Source: Chloroflexota bacterium
Lineage (GTDB): Bacteria; Chloroflexota; Anaerolineae; Aggregatilineales; Phototrophicaceae
Length of the DNA stretch: 17,484 nucleotides
NCBI GenBank assembly: GCA_023430545.1
Contig: JAEZAF010000098.1
Span: forward strand, 1-17,484
Direction: 5' to 3'
In this document: piece after piece, positions 13,858 to 17,484 of the stretch
How the letters are laid out: every line of letters starts with the position of its first letter
How positions within the stretch are numbered: the first letter of the stretch is position 1
The notes under the pieces: generated by a model
Databases searched by the model: none
What the model saw: only the letters and a program-made list of their open reading frames with translations
What the model was told of the DNA's origin: nothing
Made by a program: the position numbers and the translations under genes

Positions 13858-14097
13858 ACAACGGATTCCCTACGCGTATCTATAGACGTTTATACACGCG
13901 ATTGAGTTGCAGAACGTGGCGTTTCCCCAGCAGTCTCCGCATCATTCACTTTTGGTATGCAGCTAATCTCAGAAGTTATTGGGTCATTTTTCGGGGTGAT
14001 ATTTTGCCTGACTTTGCATTCATCTTATTGATAGAAAACACATAACTTGTCCTGATATCAAATTTGCTTGTTTGAACAATAAATGACAGGGACACCG

Positions 14098-15468
14098 ATG
14101 ACTACACCGTCGCCTCAGGAAAAGCTCACCCAAAACATCATAGACCAGATGCACAAACAGGTTCAGCTCATCACAGAACAGCTTGGTAGATGGGTCACAA
14201 CACTCATGGCACTGATCGGTGTATTTACGAGCTTGCTTGCCCTAGTTTTTCCGAATAATCCACAGATTAACCAAATAGGGGCACTTTTAGGCATTTTAGT
14301 GCTGGGACTCCTTATCGTGAAAATCACTTTTGATACGAGAAAAGCCGCAAGAGAGAAAAATACACTCCCGCCAGAACGAGCCGTGGTTCCCAAAAAGCTG
14401 AGATTTATGCAGATGCTTACCTTCATTTTGATACTGATTTTTGGCTTTCTATTAGGAATAGCAACCTTAAATTTTTTGGATACACCCGGTTATTGGACAG
14501 TACTGGACTTGTCAACCTGTTTTAGCACAAGCGCTCCATCAATAGATTCCTTATTTGTAACAGATGATGCCTCGGCCAGTATTTATATAAGCGCTGAAAA
14601 TGGCAGGATATGCCGTAGTTCAGATAATGGGCAGCAGTGGCGATCTATCCCGATCTCACTGAATACCTCCGGAATTGTGTGGGCTTTCGGAAATACTTCG
14701 GATAGCGTACTTGCTGCAACCTCTGAGGGTGAAATCTACCAACTTGATCCAGTTCCATCACTACTGGGGTCGTGGAAGGAGAACGCCGAGGTCGCTATTC
14801 CCAAAACCCTGATGGTTGATGCTAATGATCCTAACAGGTTTTATCTGCTGGACGTGGGTGACGGTCAAATTTACCAGAGTGCAGATCATGGCAAGCAGTG
14901 GGAAATAGTGCCAATCGGGAGAGCTTCCGGGTCTGTTTCCAGTTTCACGATGATTTCGTCAATTATTTTTGCAGGAACCGAAGATGGCGAATTGTGGATA
15001 GGAACTCATGACGGTGATACATGGGATTGGGCGTCGGCACCGATTAAGAACATGCCAGAAGTGCGCATCAATGAGCTGGTTGTAGACCCAGTACGAAATG
15101 ATCGCTTCTATGCGGCTACGATCGAGGGTATTTATCAGCTTCAGTTCTCAAGATTCACCCCTTCGGCTGTGAGCATTGAGTCTACACCTCTGGTGGGGCT
15201 TGAAACTGTAGCAGCTTCTATGGCTTCCTTAGACTTCACACGTCCAGAGATTTTATACAGCACCCTGCTGAATGGTCAGGTCTACATCACACTGCCTGAA
15301 GCAGACCATACAGTAAAAATTGGTGAGATCAGTTCTGTAGATATGCTGATCTCGGCATTTGGTGCTGTAAATCGTCCCTTCCTTTCCCGTTATATGCTTC
15401 TTGTGGCTTCACCTCAAGGTCTGCTTGCATGGCAACCAACCTTGATTACACAACTTCAACTTAGATAA
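14098..15468 (+). CDS. Membrane-anchored Asp-box (BNR/Ycf48-like) beta-propeller protein
   Basis: The 456-residue protein has three N-terminal transmembrane helices (about 33-51, 61-78 and 104-126) separated by a basic cytoplasmic segment. An extracellular beta-propeller follows. Asp-boxes (S/T-x-D-x-G-x-x-W) are SSDNGQQW (174-181) and SADHGKQW (261-268), with a shortened one, THDGDTW, near 303-309. The DPNRFYLLDVGDGQIYQS and DPVRNDRFYAATIEGIYQL strands are typical of sialidase/sortilin/Ycf48-type blades. No catalytic sialidase residues are evident, so binding or assembly is likelier than hydrolysis. I chose the ATG at 14098, which has AGGGA 5 nt upstream; an ATG at 14083 has no ribosome binding site. 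Codon use is more AT-rich than that of the flanking genes. The next gene follows after 11 nt. Confidence 0.78.
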   Translation: MTTPSPQEKLTQNIIDQMHKQVQLITEQLGRWVTTLMALIGVFTSLLALVFPNNPQINQIGALLGILVLGLLIVKITFDTRKAAREKNTLPPERAVVPKKLRFMQMLTFILILIFGFLLGIATLNFLDTPGYWTVLDLSTCFSTSAPSIDSLFVTDDASASIYISAENGRICRSSDNGQQWRSIPISLNTSGIVWAFGNTSDSVLAATSEGEIYQLDPVPSLLGSWKENAEVAIPKTLMVDANDPNRFYLLDVGDGQIYQSADHGKQWEIVPIGRASGSVSSFTMISSIIFAGTEDGELWIGTHDGDTWDWASAPIKNMPEVRINELVVDPVRNDRFYAATIEGIYQLQFSRFTPSAVSIESTPLVGLETVAASMASLDFTRPEILYSTLLNGQVYITLPEADHTVKIGEISSVDMLISAFGAVNRPFLSRYMLLVASPQGLLAWQPTLITQLQLR

Positions 15469-15479
15469 AGGGGTCTACC

Positions 15480-16010
15480 ATGTCGTTCTTTCTGTTTTCC
15501 ATTCAGCAAACGATCCAAACATCAGAATTTGAGGAGCTTGAGGAACCCATCTCAAATCTGTATCCAAGTTATCTGAGGAAGCAATATATCATTCATAATA
15601 TCTTTCCGCCCGACGCTGTAGAGATTGATATTTACAGTCCAGACACACTGCTGCTGGTATATTCCCAAGCAAGCGAGGAGTTCTGGCTGGCGCTTCCAGA
15701 AACACTGGTTGACAGCGAATTCAATCAGCAATCGTCCTTTCGTATAAACTATACGCAGGTCGATGAGGAAGATCCTGAGACCATCAGTTTTGAGTGGTTT
15801 GCAAGGGTCCAACCTCATGAGGAAGTGCTTGGGATTCTGGAAAGCAATCAGGAAAATGTTGTGCTGGCCGTATCGGTATCACCGAGTACCGGAAATATGG
15901 CCGGCATGAGTGCCTCAGTCAGATACTGCATCTATCTGGGGTGCTCACGGTGCTTGACTCTTTCAGCTGCTAAACAAAAGTGGTGCAGGTATTGGAACTG
16001 CTGTCGATAA
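15480..16010 (+). CDS. Hypothetical protein with out-of-frame C-terminus
   Basis: No family is recognised. The first 148 or so residues (to GNMAGMSASV) look like a normal acidic, soluble protein without signal peptide or membrane helix. The last 28 residues (starting RYCIYLGCSRC and ending KWCRYWNCCR) are rich in Cys and Trp and unlike the rest, which marks an out-of-frame tail. The +1 frame from about 15922 reads as sensible protein. AAGGGG overlapping the upstream stop gives a ribosome binding site 6 nt before the ATG, so it is coupled to the propeller gene and may work with it. It is best regarded as frameshifted at or near position 15920, through mutation, sequencing error or, less likely, recoding. 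Confidence 0.6.
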   Translation: MSFFLFSIQQTIQTSEFEELEEPISNLYPSYLRKQYIIHNIFPPDAVEIDIYSPDTLLLVYSQASEEFWLALPETLVDSEFNQQSSFRINYTQVDEEDPETISFEWFARVQPHEEVLGILESNQENVVLAVSVSPSTGNMAGMSASVRYCIYLGCSRCLTLSAAKQKWCRYWNCCR

Positions 16011-16053
16011 ACTTCGCGATATAGGTTCTGATGCACCTGCTCTAACTGTTTAG
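15922..16053 (+). pseudogene. Displaced 3' end of the preceding gene (+1 frame)
   Basis: In the frame one base ahead of the 15480 ORF the sequence reads SDTASIWGAHGA, then a TGA at 15955-15957, then LFQLLNKSGAGIGTAVDKLR and a short tail to a TAG at 16051-16053. The same frame has a stop at 15907, so it can only have joined after that point. A single-base shift near 15920 would give a smooth SASV-SDTASIWGAHGA junction. Two lesions (shift and TGA) suggest decay rather than a single sequencing error. No homologue is recognised. Confidence 0.4.
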
Positions 16054-16082
16054 CAATACAGTGTGAGCCGGTCCAGTGATAA

Positions 16083-16268
16083 GAGGCGATCTGCAAATCG
16101 ATCATATTCGAATCCTTGGGCGGCTCACCGGTTTATATTGTGAAAATTGCGCATAATACGAATATTCATATAAGCAATCTGAATGTCACGCAGGTGTGCA
16201 CCTTTGACCGCCGCGATTTCAGTATCTTTCGTCCTAAGCATGTCGAATATCTGGAGCTGCTCCCGTAA
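16083..16268 (+). pseudogene. Fragment of a VapC-like PIN-domain toxin (C-terminus only)
   Basis: The open frame between stops at 16080 and 16266 ends in NVTQVCTFDRRDFSIFRPKH followed by VEYLELLP. This closely follows the C-terminal signature of VapC-type PIN ribonucleases (a TxDRRDF..RPxHVExxxLLP pattern) that forms the last part of the active-site fold. The upstream piece (SIIFESLGGSPVYIVKIAHN) fits poorly, and the N-terminal part with the first catalytic acidic residues is absent. No start codon with a ribosome binding site and no antitoxin gene are seen. It is therefore a remnant, not a working toxin. It fills about half of the gene-poor stretch 16011-16447. Confidence 0.55.
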
Positions 16269-16320
16269 TCAAACCCCCTCTCCATAAGTGATTGCCGCCA
16301 CTCCTACCCATATTGAGGAG

Positions 16321-16350
16321 TTGTCGTGTGCCTTCAATCTGCGATATAGT
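16321..16350 (+). promoter_or_regulatory. Probable promoter of the VWA-protein gene
   Basis: TTGTCG (16321-16326, four of six consensus bases), an 18-bp spacer and TATAGT (16345-16350, five of six) lie about 100 bp before the start codon at 16448. Apart from this site I see nothing in 16269-16447. Confidence 0.4.
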
Positions 16351-16447
16351 GTAAAGGTCAGGATAGCTATTCCCCGCGCTGCCGCCCCGTGACACCCACC
16401 GTCCGAACTCACCGTCTGAGTTTTTGCAGTGACCGAGGTTAAACCTT

Positions 16448-17484
16448 ATGGACAAACGAATGGTCGATTTCATCCGGGCTTTACGCGCCGCTGGCGTGCG
16501 TATCTCGCTGGCTGAAAGTCAGGATGCCATGTTCGGCACCGATCACATTGGTGTCGGTAACCAGACCTATTTCCGCTCCACTTTAAAAAGTACACTGGTC
16601 AAGGAACGCCGCGACCACAATATGTTCGAATATTTTTACCCGCTGTTTTTCGGCTCCAACACGCCACCGATGGAGAATATCCCGGACAACCTGACGCAGG
16701 ACGAGCGCGATATGCTCGAACAGGCGCTGCGCTCGCTGGCCGGGCAGATGCAGGCGCTCCGCGATCTGATGGACCAGATGTTACAGGGCCGCCCCTTCAG
16801 TCAGGATCAGCTCAACGAAATGGGTGAGAACTCCGGGCTGGAGCAGGCCAGCGGGGATATGTACCAGCGCCAGTGGTTCGAGCGCCGGATGAACTCTGAG
16901 GCCGGACTGCGCCAGCTTCAGCAGATGATTGAAGACCTGATCGAGATGCTCAAGTCGATGGGGATGAGCGACGAAAAGGCCGAAGAACTGCGCGAGATGA
17001 TGCAGATGAATATGGACGGCCTGAGCGAGCAGATCTCCAATCACGTGGGGCTGTCGCTGGCGGAGCGCATGGCCGAGCGCGAACCGGAACCGAAGCCCGA
17101 TCTGATGGATGTGCCCCTGCGCCGTCTGGAATACGCGGACATGGAACAGATCCGCGACGAAGTGCGCCGTCTGGCCGCCCGACTGCGGAGCCGCGCCGCG
17201 TTACGCCAGCGCCGCGCGAAGGATGGCACACCCGATCTGCGGCGCACGATGCGCAGTAACATGAAATATCTCGGGGTGCCGCTGGAACTGAAGCACAAAC
17301 GCCGCCATGTCAAACCGGCGCTGGTGCTGATCTGCGATATGAGCACGTCCATGCGCTACTGCGTCGAGTTCCTGCTGACACTGGTCTACGAACTTCAGGA
17401 TGTTGTTTCCAAGACCAACAGTTTCGTGTTCATCAGTGATCTGGTGGACATCAGCATGGAGTTCAACGAGCATGACCCGCAGGA
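16448..17484 (+). CDS. VWA domain protein, CoxE-like (partial, runs off the window)
   Basis: An open frame of 345 codons runs from ATG 16448 to the window end without a stop. GAGG lies 9 nt upstream. The first 280 residues are hydrophilic and helical, with Met/Gln/Glu-rich segments (MQALRDLMDQMLQ, QQMIEDLIEMLKSMGMSDEK) that look like coiled-coil or helical-bundle parts. A VWA domain then begins with LVLICDMSTSMRYC, containing the MIDAS metal-binding DxSxS motif as Asp297, Ser299 and Ser301. This layout matches CoxE-like proteins (PF05762), which usually work in the cytoplasm with MoxR-type AAA ATPases to insert metals or remodel complexes. No MoxR gene lies upstream in this window. GC content returns to that of the bulk of the window here. 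Confidence 0.85.
   Translation, partial: MDKRMVDFIRALRAAGVRISLAESQDAMFGTDHIGVGNQTYFRSTLKSTLVKERRDHNMFEYFYPLFFGSNTPPMENIPDNLTQDERDMLEQALRSLAGQMQALRDLMDQMLQGRPFSQDQLNEMGENSGLEQASGDMYQRQWFERRMNSEAGLRQLQQMIEDLIEMLKSMGMSDEKAEELREMMQMNMDGLSEQISNHVGLSLAERMAEREPEPKPDLMDVPLRRLEYADMEQIRDEVRRLAARLRSRAALRQRRAKDGTPDLRRTMRSNMKYLGVPLELKHKRRHVKPALVLICDMSTSMRYCVEFLLTLVYELQDVVSKTNSFVFISDLVDISMEFNEHDPQ

Noticed and set aside
16063..16128. 8-bp inverted repeat GTGAGCCG/CGGCTCAC
   Set aside because: The arms are short and 50 nt apart, with no supporting structure or T-tract; chance is a sufficient explanation.
16234..16473. 79-codon minus-strand ORF
   Set aside because: It overlaps the start of the VWA gene and the end of the PIN remnant and has no family resemblance.

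Overview
The window is bacterial chromosomal DNA, mostly moderately GC-rich, densely packed and without rRNA, tRNA, insertion sequences or CRISPR arrays. Signal-peptide proteins with beta-propeller, TPR and SH3-like parts, a DUF2785 protein, a BMP/nucleoside-type ABC transporter and intergenic GTAGGGAC-flanked palindromes together resemble Chloroflexota of the Anaerolineae kind. That placement is an inference from style; no marker gene is present to prove it.

Layout. Positions 30-866 (minus): carbon-nitrogen hydrolase whose nucleophile cysteine reads as glycine. 1078-2751 (plus): a two-gene unit, SAM methyltransferase plus DUF2785 protein. 2790-3299 (minus): small membrane protein. 3559-4710 (plus): secreted beta-propeller-like protein. 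4711-5208: repeat-rich intergenic region. 5209-10436 (minus): tightly coupled three-gene ABC importer operon (ATPase, large permease, second permease). 10440-10746: a structured element with two alternative foldings, a weak terminator, a possible 41-residue ORF and the operon promoter. 10747-12237 (minus): secreted TPR/SH3-like protein. 12459-12980 (minus): tandem SWIM zinc-finger protein preceded by its own promoter, a 21-codon leader ORF and an intrinsic terminator. 13221-13769 (minus): GNAT acetyltransferase. 14098-16268 (plus): a visibly AT-richer patch with a membrane-anchored Asp-box propeller protein, a partner ORF with a damaged 3' end, and the tail of a VapC-like PIN toxin. 16448 to the window end (plus): CoxE-like VWA protein, cut by the window edge.

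How the parts work together. The ABC genes share overlaps and internal ribosome binding sites and would form one importer, but the BMP-type binding lipoprotein that normally belongs to such operons is absent, while the large permease carries an insert of about 300 residues in its first extracellular loop. The most notable regulatory arrangement is upstream of the SWIM gene: a near-consensus promoter, a strong ribosome binding site, a 21-codon ORF whose last codons lie inside a strong terminator hairpin, and then the SWIM gene with no room for another promoter. This looks like transcription attenuation controlled by leader translation. A second RNA-switch candidate lies upstream of the ABC operon, where a ribosome binding site is buried in an 11-bp helix that competes with a local hairpin.
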